A DNA stretch of 64,000 nucleotides from Neisseria sp. (GTDB taxonomy: Bacteria; Pseudomonadota; Gammaproteobacteria; Burkholderiales; Neisseriaceae): the NCBI RefSeq assembly GCF_030530745.1, contig NZ_JAUMUI010000001.1, positions 44,961 to 108,960 of the forward strand. Reading direction: 5' to 3'. A program made the translations under genes and the position numbers. The notes under the pieces were generated by a model. The model did no database searches. It was not told the DNA's origin and worked only from the letters and a program-made list of their open reading frames with translations. Within the stretch, counting starts at the first letter, position 1, and the number at the start of each line of letters is the position of its first letter. Shown here piece after piece: positions 7,312 to 16,150 of the stretch.

Positions 7312-8661
7312 TCACTTTGGTTCCAAAACAAAGCAATTAAATTTATCAAAAACAGGGATAGCCCCGTTCGGGCTGCCATGATGAACGCTAACCCGGATAT
7401 TGGCAATAGCCGCGCAGCGGTTGCTGCCGTCGGCCACCACCGGCCAGCAGCGCCTTGCAAACGGCGGAACTTTGCATTCTTGTAAAATTTTCCAAACACT
7501 TTTACGACCAACGGTAGTTTGAATAACATCATCGGCATTTGCAGCCCGGATTACGCATTCTTCATTTAACAATTCCTCACAAATTCCAAACGAATGCGGT
7601 TTAAGGGTAAAACCGTTTTCAGGCAGGATATTTTTCAGACGACCCTTCAAAACACCCTCCTGCGCCAACCACGGCAACACGTTTTGCCAGCCTGTTTTTT
7701 GTGCAAACAGGGTGTCGCGGTAGGCGTAGATTTTTCCCTGCGGCAGCGGCCATTCTGCCGATGCGGCCTGCATCGTGCCCAACACCCGTGAAAAGTCGGC
7801 AAGGCTCTCCTGCGCGGGCACGCCCAAACCATGCAGTTTGGCATAATGCAGCAACTGCTGGCGGCGGCGCGCTTCGCTCAAGGTTTTCCAGCGCGCGGTG
7901 CTGAATGCGCCCGTTTCACAAACATAGGCGTAATCCTGCTCCACAATCTCGTTTAGCACGGCCAGCTCGTTTTGCAGCGAGCGGATGCTGCTAACGATAT
8001 GGCGGTCTAAATGCGGCACGCGGCTGCGCCATTGCGGCAGCGCCTCGTGCCGCAGCCAATTGCGCAAAAATGCGGGGTTGCGGTTGCTGCCGTCTTCCAC
8101 ATAAGCCAAACCGTGTTCGGCGGCATAGCTTTCCAAGGTTTCGCGCGACTCTGCCAAGAGCGGCCGCCAAACCTGAATCTGCCCGTTCAGCGTCCGCTGC
8201 CCGGGCATGGCCGACAGGGCGCGCAGGCCGCCGCCGCGCAACGCGGCCAGCATAAAGGTTTCCACCTGGTCGTCTTGATGGTGTGCCAATGCCAGCACAT
8301 CACAGAAGCCGTCTGAAAATACGCGGTAACGCTGCTTGCGCGCTTCCGCTTCTATGCCCAAACGGCTGTTTGCCACGGTTACTTTTTCCACCCGCAACGG
8401 CACGTTCAGCTGCCGGCACAGTCTGCGGCAAAAGTCTGCCCATTCGTCGGCCTGATCGCTTAAACCGTGGTGCACGTGCACGGCTGCCAACACAAAGCTG
8501 AAACGCTGTTGCAGGGCGGCAAGGGCATGCAGCAGCACCACCGAATCCAAACCGCCGCTCAAGCCCGCTTCAATACGGATGCCGGCGGGAAAATCATATG
8601 GCCAGGATGCGGCTAAGCGTTGCAGCAAAGGGGGAAAGCCTGAAGAAAGTGATTTATTCAT
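7312..8661 (-). CDS. tilS: tRNA(Ile)-lysidine synthetase
   Basis: Joins lysine to C34 of the minor isoleucine tRNA (anticodon CAU), changing its decoding from AUG to AUA; essential in bacteria. The 449-residue protein carries the PP-loop SGGLDS at residues 35-40 and HVHHGLSDQADEWADFC soon after, followed by LALAHHQDDQVETF, the TilS signature. The C-terminal substrate-binding domains complete the usual length. The gene contains an uptake sequence near 8306. No strong ribosome site is seen before ATG 8661. Confidence 0.94.
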   Translation of the reverse strand: MNKSLSSGFPPLLQRLAASWPYDFPAGIRIEAGLSGGLDSVVLLHALAALQQRFSFVLAAVHVHHGLSDQADEWADFCRRLCRQLNVPLRVEKVTVANSRLGIEAEARKQRYRVFSDGFCDVLALAHHQDDQVETFMLAALRGGGLRALSAMPGQRTLNGQIQVWRPLLAESRETLESYAAEHGLAYVEDGSNRNPAFLRNWLRHEALPQWRSRVPHLDRHIVSSIRSLQNELAVLNEIVEQDYAYVCETGAFSTARWKTLSEARRRQQLLHYAKLHGLGVPAQESLADFSRVLGTMQAASAEWPLPQGKIYAYRDTLFAQKTGWQNVLPWLAQEGVLKGRLKNILPENGFTLKPHSFGICEELLNEECVIRAANADDVIQTTVGRKSVWKILQECKVPPFARRCWPVVADGSNRCAAIANIRVSVHHGSPNGAIPVFDKFNCFVLEPK

Positions 8662-8680
8662 AAAGGGGCAAATCGAAATT

Positions 8681-8718
8681 AAATAAAAGCCGCCTGAACG
8701 TTTCAGACGGCCTTTATT
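8681..8718 (-). terminator. Hairpin terminator built on a degenerate DUS pair
   Basis: Arms AAATAAAAGCCGCCTGAA and TTCAGACGGCCTTTATTT pair around a short centre immediately after the stop codon of the phosphate transporter. One arm has a mutated uptake sequence (GCCGCCTGAA). Confidence 0.75.
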
Positions 8719-10506
8719 TTACACAAATGCTTTTTCTTTCTGTTCTATCGGAGCAGGCTCCGTATCCATGGTATTGACGATTTCCGACACGCCCAAACCG
8801 ATGCGTCGGGCATAGTTGATGTCGTTCATCAATGATGTGGTTTCCCAACCGCCTATTTCTTTCTTGCGCAGCCTCACCAGCGTGCGGGCTCGGAAGCTTT
8901 CTAGGGAATCAATGTGTTTTTCCAGTAAATCTGTTTGCACAGGCCGTTCGGCAGAATGATCGGCCGATGCAGCAATACGGCGGAACAACACCAATGTTTT
9001 AAACAAATGGCGGCGCAGGCGCATATAATCTTTAAACACGACAGAATCCGGCTGTTGCAGATACGTTTGCATATTTTTTTGCAAGTGTTTACTTTCTTTA
9101 ACAATTTCAACCATTTGAAAAGCCGACATATACGCAGCGGAAAGCTGCTTTTGCTGCTCTTCGCCCTCTATGTCGATTTTGCTGGCAAAATCCAGCACAT
9201 CGCTATACAAGGGCTTGATTTGGCTTTCATAATATGCTTGAGCATCAAGCTTCAGCGGCGCTTGGGGCAGCGGCAGTTCTTCATCTGCATCAATGCCGGC
9301 TTCATAAAGACTGGCTGCCGGAATAAACAGCGCATGGCATATCACCTCCAAACCCACTGCGTTCAAATGCCCTATTTCTTTAAATACCGCACGGATGGCG
9401 GTATCGCCCGATCGCAGCATATTCGGGTTTAAATACAAAGCCTTCACCGGCTGATGGCCGTCGGGCAGCAGGTGGCCGTTTTCTTCTTTTTCAGGCAGCC
9501 ATTCGGCAAGCTGCTGCGCCAAACGTTTCTGCAGTTTCCAAAATACTGCCAGTCCCAGCACATTGAACAAGGTATGAAACAAAGCCAGTTGCAGCAAACC
9601 GCCCATACCTGTCAGGCCGGCAATCCGGATAACCAGGCCGGTGAGCGGCAGCCACAACAACACAGACAACGCCGCCGTAACCACATTAAACAGCAGATGC
9701 GCCAAAGCCAGCCGCCGGCCGCTTTGCTCGCTGCCGAGCATGCCCACGAATGCAGTAGTGATACTGCTGCCCACATTAGAACCAATGGCAACGGCAAAAC
9801 CCTGTGCCACACTGATTTGCCCGGCCGCCAATGCCGCCAGCGTTAAAATCAGAGTAGCGTGCGTGGATTGCAATACCATCGTAAGCAGCAGGCCGATACC
9901 GCCGAAAATGGCAATTTCGGCCACACCACTGACTTGGATATTGCTGAAATCCACCTGCCCGCCCAAAGACTGAAAGCCCTCTTTAATCGCATCAACCCCC
10001 AAAAAAATCAGGGAAATACCTACCAAAACGCGCCCTACCGTTTTCAGCCTGGCATTAAAAAAACCGGCCAAGATGCCGAACACCAGCATAGGCACGGCCA
10101 CCGGGCTCAAACTGATGCTCTGCCCCGCCAAAGCCAGCAGCCAGATACCGCTGGTAGCACCCAGGTTGGTGCCCAACAGCACGGCGATACCGCCTGCCAG
10201 CGTAATCAGGCCGGTGCTTAAAAAAGCGATGGTCAGCAGCGAAACCAGCGTGCTTGATTGCAGGATAAAGGTGGCGCCTATGCCGAACAGCAAGCCTTTG
10301 GCGGGCGTGGACGTGCTTTTTGCCATCAGGCGCTCCAGCGTGCCGCCCGCCGCATTCCGCAGGCCTTCTTCGATACACTGCATACCGAACAGAAACAGCG
10401 CCAAGCCGTAGCACAATTTCAACCACGGAGCGCTATACCAGAAGCTGTATGCCAGCGCCGCCGACAGGACGGCAGTGAGCACGGGTTTGAACAGATTGCT
10501 TTTCAT
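8719..10506 (-). CDS. Na+/phosphate cotransporter family protein (NptA/YjbB type, PhoU-like tail)
   Basis: Inner-membrane sodium:phosphate symporter family (PF02690). The 595-residue protein starts with a hydrophobic N-terminus. Two inverted halves each carry the QSS motif: ATFILQSSTLVSLLTIAF and LTMVLQSTHATLILTLAAL, paired with GTNLGATSG and GSNVGSSITTA. The last 200 or so residues are helical and soluble, like PhoU. I chose ATG 10506 because GGAG precedes it; the frame extends to 10560 without one. YjbB-like members may export phosphate, so direction is uncertain. The gene stands alone. Confidence 0.88.
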   Translation of the reverse strand: MKSNLFKPVLTAVLSAALAYSFWYSAPWLKLCYGLALFLFGMQCIEEGLRNAAGGTLERLMAKSTSTPAKGLLFGIGATFILQSSTLVSLLTIAFLSTGLITLAGGIAVLLGTNLGATSGIWLLALAGQSISLSPVAVPMLVFGILAGFFNARLKTVGRVLVGISLIFLGVDAIKEGFQSLGGQVDFSNIQVSGVAEIAIFGGIGLLLTMVLQSTHATLILTLAALAAGQISVAQGFAVAIGSNVGSSITTAFVGMLGSEQSGRRLALAHLLFNVVTAALSVLLWLPLTGLVIRIAGLTGMGGLLQLALFHTLFNVLGLAVFWKLQKRLAQQLAEWLPEKEENGHLLPDGHQPVKALYLNPNMLRSGDTAIRAVFKEIGHLNAVGLEVICHALFIPAASLYEAGIDADEELPLPQAPLKLDAQAYYESQIKPLYSDVLDFASKIDIEGEEQQKQLSAAYMSAFQMVEIVKESKHLQKNMQTYLQQPDSVVFKDYMRLRRHLFKTLVLFRRIAASADHSAERPVQTDLLEKHIDSLESFRARTLVRLRKKEIGGWETTSLMNDINYARRIGLGVSEIVNTMDTEPAPIEQKEKAFV

Positions 10507-10606
10507 GTTTTCTCCGAAAACAAACGGTATGTTGTTATGTTTTTTTAAGGATACTTCCAAGCGGTTTCTTTGTTTTCAGACGGCCTCAAGCACCGAGCAG
10601 CCGTCA

Positions 10607-10763
10607 TACAGTAACTCAAATTTAAAAGAAGACGAGGCGGCGAAGCTGCAGACAGTACAAATAGTACGGAACCGGTTCTGTTGCCGCTTCAGCGGCTTAC
10701 AAAATCGTTCTCTTTTAGCTAAGGCGGGGCAACGCCGTACTGTTTTAAATTTAAGCCGCTATA
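10607..10763. repeat. Correia-type element, full length, one end degenerate
   Basis: The core GACAGTACAAATAGTACGG, a TTGCCGCTTCAGCGGCTTAC hairpin, and GGCAACGCCGTACTG are typical of the about 155-bp Correia element. The right end TTTAAGCCGCTATA is intact; the left end has decayed to ATACAGTAACTCAAATTTAA. It lies upstream of the phosphate transporter and beyond the nlpD terminator. The rest of the 10507-10845 gap holds only a DUS and the nlpD terminator. Confidence 0.8.
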
Positions 10764-10799
10764 CATTCAAATGCGGCATTTTAACAGAAACATACAAAA

Positions 10800-10824
10800 G
10801 GCCGTCTGAAATATTCAGACGGCC
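10800..10824 (-). terminator. DUS hairpin, terminator of nlpD
   Basis: Facing 11-base uptake-sequence arms around a three-base loop, 22 bases after the nlpD stop codon. Confidence 0.75.
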
Positions 10825-10845
10825 ACGGCAGACAATACGGCTGTG

Positions 10846-11814
10846 TCAGAAAGCAACAAACTGGGTCGGGTTGACCGGTTTGCCGTTTTGGCGCACTTCA
10901 AAATGCAGCTTGGTACGGTCTGCGTCGCTGTTGCCCATGCGGGCGATGGTTTGGCCGCGTTTCACGGTTTGGCCTTCTTTCACCAGCAGGTTTTGGTTAT
11001 GGCCGTAAGCGGTTAAGAAAGTTTGGTTGTGCTGCACAATCACCAGATTGCCGTAACCGCGCAAACCCGAACCGGCATACACCACTTTGCCGTCGGCGGC
11101 GGATACCACGGCCTGCCCGGCATTGCCGGCAATATCTACGCCTTTGCTGCTGCCGCCGAACCGGGTGATGATATTACCCGCAGTGGGGCGCTGCCAAGTG
11201 ATGCCGGAAACCGTGCGCACGCCGCCGGTCGATACCGTGGGGGTTTTGGCGGGGCCGCTGGCCTGCGGGCGCTGCTGTGCCGGGGCATAACCGGCATTAG
11301 AGGGGGCTGAAGGAGCCGAAGATGCGGGTGGCGTAGCGGGCTTGGACGCTGCCGCCGTTGCAGCCGGTGCGGAGTAGCCGGCCGGTTTCACACGCAGGCT
11401 TTGACCCACGCTGATAGTGTTGTCGGGGCCGAGGTTGTTCCACTCCCGCAGATTGTCTTGGGTGATGTTGTAGCGTTTGGAAATATTGTAAACAGTATCG
11501 CCGCGCACAACCGTATGCGTGGCGGCATTGATATCAACGGGCGCATTAGAAGGAATATAAGCACCGCCGCCCGCCGGAGCGGCAGGCGATGCGGAGGGTG
11601 CCGGTGCCTGAGGTTCGGATGCCCCGGCTTCTGCCGCATTCGGATCATAAGGTGTAGCACCGTAGGGGTTACTCTGCGCCGACGTGCCGGAAGCAGCACT
11701 GCCGGATGCCGTGCCTGCGGTTACGGGGGCGGCAGGCTGCTGGAACCATGAACACGCGCCCAGCATCAATACCAAAGCTGCCGGGCCGGTGCGGAATGCG
11801 GTTTTTTTCAACAT
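10846..11814 (-). CDS. nlpD: NlpD-like lipoprotein: LysM plus degenerate M23 (LytM) domain
   Basis: Envelope lipoprotein expected to activate an N-acetylmuramyl amidase during daughter-cell separation. The 322 residues begin with a lipobox LMLGAC (Cys21), then a long Ala/Pro/Ser linker. A LysM domain follows around residues 100-145 (HTVVRGDTVYNISKRYNIT), then a second linker and a C-terminal M23 fold. The usual metal ligands look incomplete: the HxGxD position reads SSKGVD, and only one His remains in KLHFEV, as in NlpD and EnvC. ATG 11814 has AGAAGG upstream. It lies behind pcm and surE, as in other proteobacteria, but no rpoS follows. Confidence 0.9.
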   Translation of the reverse strand: MLKKTAFRTGPAALVLMLGACSWFQQPAAPVTAGTASGSAASGTSAQSNPYGATPYDPNAAEAGASEPQAPAPSASPAAPAGGGAYIPSNAPVDINAATHTVVRGDTVYNISKRYNITQDNLREWNNLGPDNTISVGQSLRVKPAGYSAPAATAAASKPATPPASSAPSAPSNAGYAPAQQRPQASGPAKTPTVSTGGVRTVSGITWQRPTAGNIITRFGGSSKGVDIAGNAGQAVVSAADGKVVYAGSGLRGYGNLVIVQHNQTFLTAYGHNQNLLVKEGQTVKRGQTIARMGNSDADRTKLHFEVRQNGKPVNPTQFVAF

Positions 11815-11928
11815 ATGTGTATTACCTTCTGTTTTGTTTGGTTTAAGTTTGGAATCGGGGCATATCATAATCAAATTATGCCCCTCTCTACAAGTTTTTG
11901 CGTGTTAAGAAGCATCTGAAGGGCCGGT

Positions 11929-12588
11929 TTAAACATCCATGCCGCTTACCAGCGGCACGAAATTGGCTTCTTGAACGCAAGTTTCGCGGTAGCCTTGCGG
12001 GGTTTTTTCAATCAGCCACAAATATTGGATGCCGCCCTCGTCGAGCGGCAGCACCATGCGCCCGCCGATGGCGAGCTGCTGCAACAGCGCCAGCGGGATT
12101 TCGGTGGGGGCGGCGGTAACGAGAATACCGTCGAACGGTGCCACTTCGGGCAGCCCCAGATAGCCGTCGCCGCACACCAGCCGCGCCTTGGGCGGCAAAC
12201 CGGCCGCGCGCAGGTGCTGTTTGGCGCGTTCGTGCAGCGGGCGCAGGCGCTCCACCGAGAAGATTTCCGGCAATTCCAACGCCAGCAGCACGGCGGTCTG
12301 ATAGCCGCAGCCGGTGCCGATTTCCAGCACGCGACGCATGTTTTGCGGGGTGTTTCCCAATAATAGTTCCGTCATCTTGGCAACGGTGTAGGGCTGGGAA
12401 ATGGTTTGCCCCAAGCCCAGCGGCAGCGACATTTCGTCGTAGGCACGGGTTTGCAGGGCTTCTTCTACAAACAGATGGCGCGGCACCCGGCCCATGGCCT
12501 GCAGCACCAGCGGCCCGATGCCCATTTGCGCGAGGCGGTCGGTCATGCGGCGGCGGCGGTTTTCAAAGCCTGTCCAGTTGGTGTGCAT
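11929..12588 (-). CDS. pcm: Protein-L-isoaspartate O-methyltransferase
   Basis: Uses SAM to methylate isoaspartyl residues in aged proteins and so starts their repair. The 219-residue protein has the conserved N-terminal MTDRLAQMGI and RVPRHLFV, the SAM loop LEIGTGCGYQTAVLL, and GDGYLGLPEVAPFDGILVTAA. The longest frame begins at TTG 12609, but ATG 12588 overlaps the surE stop as TGATG, which suggests coupled translation. It is the middle gene of surE-pcm-nlpD. Confidence 0.94.
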   Translation of the reverse strand: MHTNWTGFENRRRRMTDRLAQMGIGPLVLQAMGRVPRHLFVEEALQTRAYDEMSLPLGLGQTISQPYTVAKMTELLLGNTPQNMRRVLEIGTGCGYQTAVLLALELPEIFSVERLRPLHERAKQHLRAAGLPPKARLVCGDGYLGLPEVAPFDGILVTAAPTEIPLALLQQLAIGGRMVLPLDEGGIQYLWLIEKTPQGYRETCVQEANFVPLVSGMDV

Positions 12589-13340
12589 CAGGGCATCGCT
12601 CCCTGCCAAAACCCTGCCACGCCTGCCATGGTGTCGTAGTCGGTCAGGTCGATTTGCAGCGGCGTAACCGTGATGTAGCCAGCTCCGCTCTCGGCGAAAT
12701 CGGTGCCGTTTTCACGGTCGGAAATATCGCCGACAGGGCCTATCCAATAAACCGCTTCGCCGCGCGGGTTGCGCGCGGGTACCACGCTCTGCACATGGTG
12801 GCGGCGGCCCAAACGGGTGATTTTGCAGCCTTGGATATCTTCGGGGGCGACGGCGGGAATGTTCACATTCCATAAAACCGGCTGTTCGGGCGGATTTTTC
12901 AGCAGGTGCGACAACATAATCCAAGCGGCTTTTTCGGCGGTTTCCCAATAGCGGCCGCTGAAATCGTTAAGCGAAAAGGCCACGGCGGGAATGCCGAGCA
13001 GGTAAGCTTCGGTTGCCGCCGCCACGGTGCCCGAATAAAGCGTGTCGTCGCCCATATTGGCGCCGTTGTTGATGCCCGATAAAACCAGATCGGGCTTGAA
13101 CTCGGGCAGCGCGTGCAGGGCGAGGTGGATGCAGTCGGTGGGGGTTCCGCTCACATAATAAAAGCCGTTGCCGGCTTCGCGCATATGCAGCGGGCGGTCG
13201 AGCGTGAGCGAGTTGCTCACGCCGCTGCGGTCGCGCTCGGGCGCCACCACGCGCACATTGGCGAATTCCGCCGCCACCCGCGCCAGAATGGCGATGCCGG
13301 GAGCGAGGTAGCCGTCGTCGTTACAAATCAGAATATTCAT
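12588..13340 (-). CDS. surE: 5'/3'-nucleotidase SurE
   Basis: Metal-dependent phosphatase of nucleoside monophosphates, often linked to stationary-phase survival. The 250-residue protein opens [10 protein letters not shown] with the metal-binding Asp8-Asp9, then [15 protein letters not shown] with the conserved Ser, [10 protein letters not shown], and [23 protein letters not shown]. This is the full family length. It is the first gene of the surE-pcm-nlpD cluster. A divergent promoter region separates it from the UbiH-type gene. Confidence 0.96.
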   Translation of the reverse strand: MNILICNDDGYLAPGIAILARVAAEFANVRVVAPERDRSGVSNSLTLDRPLHMREAGNGFYYVSGTPTDCIHLALHALPEFKPDLVLSGINNGANMGDDTLYSGTVAAATEAYLLGIPAVAFSLNDFSGRYWETAEKAAWIMLSHLLKNPPEQPVLWNVNIPAVAPEDIQGCKITRLGRRHHVQSVVPARNPRGEAVYWIGPVGDISDRENGTDFAESGAGYITVTPLQIDLTDYDTMAGVAGFWQGAMP

Positions 13341-13432
13341 GGTTGACCTTATTTTCAGACGGCCTCAATTTTACTGGCAGGCTCGGGGGTTGTCTATTTC
13401 GCCGGCATCGCCCGCCGATGTTTACGGCAAAC

Positions 13433-13460
13433 CCGACAGGCCGTCTGAAACGGGTATAAT
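13433..13460 (+). promoter_or_regulatory. Candidate promoter of the UbiH-type gene
   Basis: CCGACA (13433-13438), 16 bases, then TATAAT (13455-13460), 31 bases before the start codon. The uptake sequence GCCGTCTGAA lies within the spacer. Confidence 0.5.
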
Positions 13461-13491
13461 CGGGCAACTTCACTATCTGCACCCATCTTCA

Positions 13492-14640
13492 ATGGACTAC
13501 GAAATTCTGATTATCGGCGGCGGTTTGGTCGGCGCCGCCGCCGCCGTTGCCCTCAAGCGGCAGGGGCGCAATGTGGCGCTGGTTGAAATCCGCCCGCCCG
13601 CAACCGACTCCACCTTTCTCGAAAACGGCTGGGACGCGCGTATTTATGCCGTCAGCCCCGCCAACCAAGCCTTTCTGCAATCGCTGGACGCGTGGCCGTC
13701 TGAAAGCCGCGTGCAGGCGGTGCGCCGTATGGACGTGCGCGGCGACAACGGCGGCCGCATCGAATTTAACGCCGCCGATGCCGACGTGCCGCGCCTTACT
13801 TCGATTATCGAAAACCGCTGGCTGCTGGCGGCGTTGTGGCGGCAGATACATGCGCTGGGCATTCCCGTGGTTACCGAAGCCGCCGCTTCGCTCGCCACCG
13901 ATATTCAGACGGCCTCACTCACGCTGCAAAGCGGCACGGTGCTCACGGCCAAACTGATTATCGGTGCCGACGGCGCCGGTTCGTGGGTGCGCGCGCAGGC
14001 CGGCATTGCGGTTAGGGAAACGCCTTACGCCCAGCACGGTGTGGTGGCGAATTTCCGCACCGGACTCGACCACGACGGCACGGCCTTCCAATGGTTTGCA
14101 GGTGGCGACGTGCTGGCCTACCTGCCCCTGCCCGGCCGCAAAATCTCCATTGTTTGGAGCACCGGCGAACCCGAACGGCTAACCGTGCTCGCTCCCGAAG
14201 ATTTGGCCGCCGCCGTTACCGAAAAAGGCGGCGGCGTGCTCGGCGCACTCTCGCCGCTCTCGCCCGCGTTTGCCTTCAATTTGGTGTTGCGCCGCCCCGA
14301 AACCACCGTGGCGCAGCGCGTGATGCTGATCGGCGACGCCGCCCACACCATCCACCCGCTGGCCGGGCAAGGCGTAAACTTGGGCTTCGGCGACGTTATC
14401 GAGTTTGCGCGCATCAGCCGCCATGCGCCCGACGCAGGCGCGCACCAACTGCTGAAACGCTATGCGCAAAACCGTTTGGGGTTGGTGCGCACCATGCAGC
14501 TCGGCTGCGACGGCCTGTTCCGCCTGTTCGGCACGCAAACCCTGCCCACCCTGCCCTGGCTGCGCAATGCGGGGCTGAATCTGGTTAACGCCGCGCCGCT
14601 GCTGAAGCACCGCTTGATCAAACACGCGATGGGTTTGTAG
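13492..14640 (+). CDS. UbiH/UbiF/COQ6-family FAD-dependent hydroxylase
   Basis: Probably an aerobic ring hydroxylase in ubiquinone synthesis. The 382-residue protein has the dinucleotide-binding start DYEILIIGGGLVGAAAAVAL, a central IGADGAGSWVR motif, and the GDAAHTIHPLAGQGVNLGF signature typical of UbiH-type enzymes. The frame runs back to 13339, but that part is DUS-containing non-coding sequence and holds the TATAAT, so ATG 13492 is the start. Which ring position is hydroxylated cannot be told from sequence alone. Two uptake sequences lie inside the gene. Confidence 0.88.
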   Translation: MDYEILIIGGGLVGAAAAVALKRQGRNVALVEIRPPATDSTFLENGWDARIYAVSPANQAFLQSLDAWPSESRVQAVRRMDVRGDNGGRIEFNAADADVPRLTSIIENRWLLAALWRQIHALGIPVVTEAAASLATDIQTASLTLQSGTVLTAKLIIGADGAGSWVRAQAGIAVRETPYAQHGVVANFRTGLDHDGTAFQWFAGGDVLAYLPLPGRKISIVWSTGEPERLTVLAPEDLAAAVTEKGGGVLGALSPLSPAFAFNLVLRRPETTVAQRVMLIGDAAHTIHPLAGQGVNLGFGDVIEFARISRHAPDAGAHQLLKRYAQNRLGLVRTMQLGCDGLFRLFGTQTLPTLPWLRNAGLNLVNAAPLLKHRLIKHAMGL

Positions 14641-14647
14641 GGCCGGC

Positions 14648-14725
14648 AACCTTTGCAAAATTCAACACCGGCTGCAAAACCTGTTCCGTCATACCCGGGC
14701 TTGAGCCGGGTATGACGCAGATTTT
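14648..14725. repeat. Half-unit of the ATACCCGGG hairpin repeat
   Basis: An ACCTTTGCAAAA edge is followed by one 23-bp palindrome, ATACCCGGGCTTGAGCCGGG plus TAT, at 14691-14713. The second hairpin seen in full copies is missing. Confidence 0.6.
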
Positions 14726-14766
14726 TTTAAGATGCTGAATCACTTGAAAAAACTGCCTGATATAAA

Positions 14767-14805
14767 AAGGCCGTCTGAAAACGCAATCTGTTTTCAGACG
14801 GCCTT
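14767..14805 (-). terminator. DUS hairpin, terminator of pirin gene
   Basis: AAGGCCGTCTGAAAAC and its complement form perfect 16-base arms around a 7-base loop, 13 bases past the pirin stop codon. Confidence 0.8.
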
Positions 14806-14817
14806 GATTGTCAAATA

Positions 14818-15690
14818 TTAATGAATGCTGCCGAACCTGCCGCTGTTGAAATCGTTGATGGCTTCGCGGATTTCTTCGGCGGAGTTCATCACAAACGGGC
14901 CGTAACCCACCACCGGCTCGGCAATCGGCACGCCGGAGAGCAGCAGGATTTTCACTTCTTCACTGCCTGCGGCAATGCTTACTTCGCCGCCGCCGTTTTC
15001 AAAGCCGACCAGCCGGCCTGCGCCCGCTTGGTCTTTGCCGTTGAGGGTTACATTGCCGCGCAGCACCACCAGCGAAAGGCTGTGGTTTGCAGGCACGCTG
15101 ATAACGGCTTCTTTGCCGGCGTTCACCACCACATCCCACACGTTCATTTCGGTGAACGTTTCGGCCGCGCCTTTCACGCCTTCGTAATCACCGGCAATCA
15201 GGCGCAGGTGGCCGGCGTTGTCGGGCAGCGCCGCCACGGGGATATTTTCTTTGGCCAGATGCTGGTAGCGGGCCGGGGTGTTTTTATCTTTGGCGGGCAG
15301 GTTCACCCACAATTGCACCATTTCAAACATACCGCCGTTTTTGCTGAATGCTTCGGAATGGAACTCTTCGTGAATGATGCCTGCGCCGGCAGTCATCCAT
15401 TGCACGTCGCCTTCTTTGATCACACCGCCGCCGCCGCTGGAATCGCGGTGCGCCACCTCGCCCTGATAGGCGATGGTTACGGTTTCAAAGCCTTTGTGCG
15501 GGTGCTGGCCGACGCCGCGCGGGCTGGAAACCCTGCCCGGCTCGAACACACGCGGGGCGGCGTAGTCGAGCATCAGAAACGGGTCGGTGCCGCGGTCTTC
15601 GCCCATGTGGGAAAACAGGGGCTGCACCAGAAAGCCGTCGCCCACCCAGTGTTGGCTGTCGGCACGGTAGATTTGTTTAACGTTACGCAT
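14818..15690 (-). CDS. Pirin family protein (bicupin, possible quercetinase)
   Basis: Two-cupin cytosolic protein. Bacterial pirins often bind iron, and some oxidise quercetin. The 290-residue protein holds the metal-binding histidines in GQHPHKGFETVTI, later a His in VQWMTAGAGIIHEEFH with a following Glu, and a FEMVQLWVNLP segment. ATG 15690 has GAGAGGAAACC before it and is preferred to the longer frame from 15720. A redox-type HxlR regulator lies divergently 460 bases away, an arrangement that often pairs a pirin with its regulator. The actual substrate is unknown. Confidence 0.9.
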   Translation of the reverse strand: MRNVKQIYRADSQHWVGDGFLVQPLFSHMGEDRGTDPFLMLDYAAPRVFEPGRVSSPRGVGQHPHKGFETVTIAYQGEVAHRDSSGGGGVIKEGDVQWMTAGAGIIHEEFHSEAFSKNGGMFEMVQLWVNLPAKDKNTPARYQHLAKENIPVAALPDNAGHLRLIAGDYEGVKGAAETFTEMNVWDVVVNAGKEAVISVPANHSLSLVVLRGNVTLNGKDQAGAGRLVGFENGGGEVSIAAGSEEVKILLLSGVPIAEPVVGYGPFVMNSAEEIREAINDFNSGRFGSIH

Positions 15691-15742
15691 TTGGTTTCCT
15701 CTCGATAGTTTAATAATCAATAATTCATTATTCAGGCAGCGG

Positions 15743-15976
15743 TTACCGAACCTGCATGCCGGCGGCCTGTGCTTCGCGCAGCTTGGCGGGGGTAACGTCG
15801 TTGCCTTCGGTGTCGATAACGGTTAGTGTGGACAGCATATTGGTGAGCTGGCCGCACACTTTGCCGATATAGGCTTGGCGCAAAACCGCGCGTTCGGCCA
15901 GCTCCGCTTCGGTTAAGCCGGCGGTTTTGGCTTTGCGGGCCAGTTCGTTGATGCGGTCTAATTCTGCGATACGCAT
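15743..15976 (-). CDS. DUF896 (UPF0291, YnzC-type) small protein
   Basis: A 77-residue helical protein with IAELDRINELARKAKTAGLT near its start, then ERAVLRQAYI, matching the DUF896 family best known from Firmicutes. Its function is not established. ATG 15976 has GAAAGGAG at good spacing; the frame upstream to 16105 is promoter and DUS sequence. It lies 52 bases upstream of the pirin start and may be cotranscribed with it. Its presence in a beta-proteobacterium is unusual enough to note. Confidence 0.82.
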   Translation of the reverse strand: MRIAELDRINELARKAKTAGLTEAELAERAVLRQAYIGKVCGQLTNMLSTLTVIDTEGNDVTPAKLREAQAAGMQVR

Positions 15977-15999
15977 GATGCGCTCCTTTCGTTCGGTTT

Positions 16000-16026
16000 G
16001 GCCGTCTGAAACCGTTTCAGACGGCC
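16000..16026. repeat. DUS inverted pair in a divergent promoter region
   Basis: Facing 13-base arms GGCCGTCTGAAAC and complement around a single base. Unlike most pairs, this one follows no stop codon: it lies between the starts of the DUF896 gene and the HxlR gene, 23 bases from the former. Confidence 0.55.
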
Positions 16027-16150
16027 TGTGTCGGATTTTTTTATAGGCTTTTTGTTTCGTTAGGCGTATTATACGCAGTACAAATCTTAATACAAGTACG
16101 CACATTTTTTATACTGAAAATAAAAAAATCCGACAGGAAAGGAAACTGCC

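Noticed and set aside
13339-13491. N-terminal extension of the UbiH-type protein by 51 residues.
   Set aside because: The extension overlaps a DUS and a promoter with TATAAT, and the conserved FAD-binding start begins at ATG 13492.
14821-15708. A 295-residue plus-strand ORF opposite the pirin gene.
   Set aside because: It mirrors the pirin frame almost exactly, with no ribosome site or family match; GC-rich third positions keep the antisense frame open.
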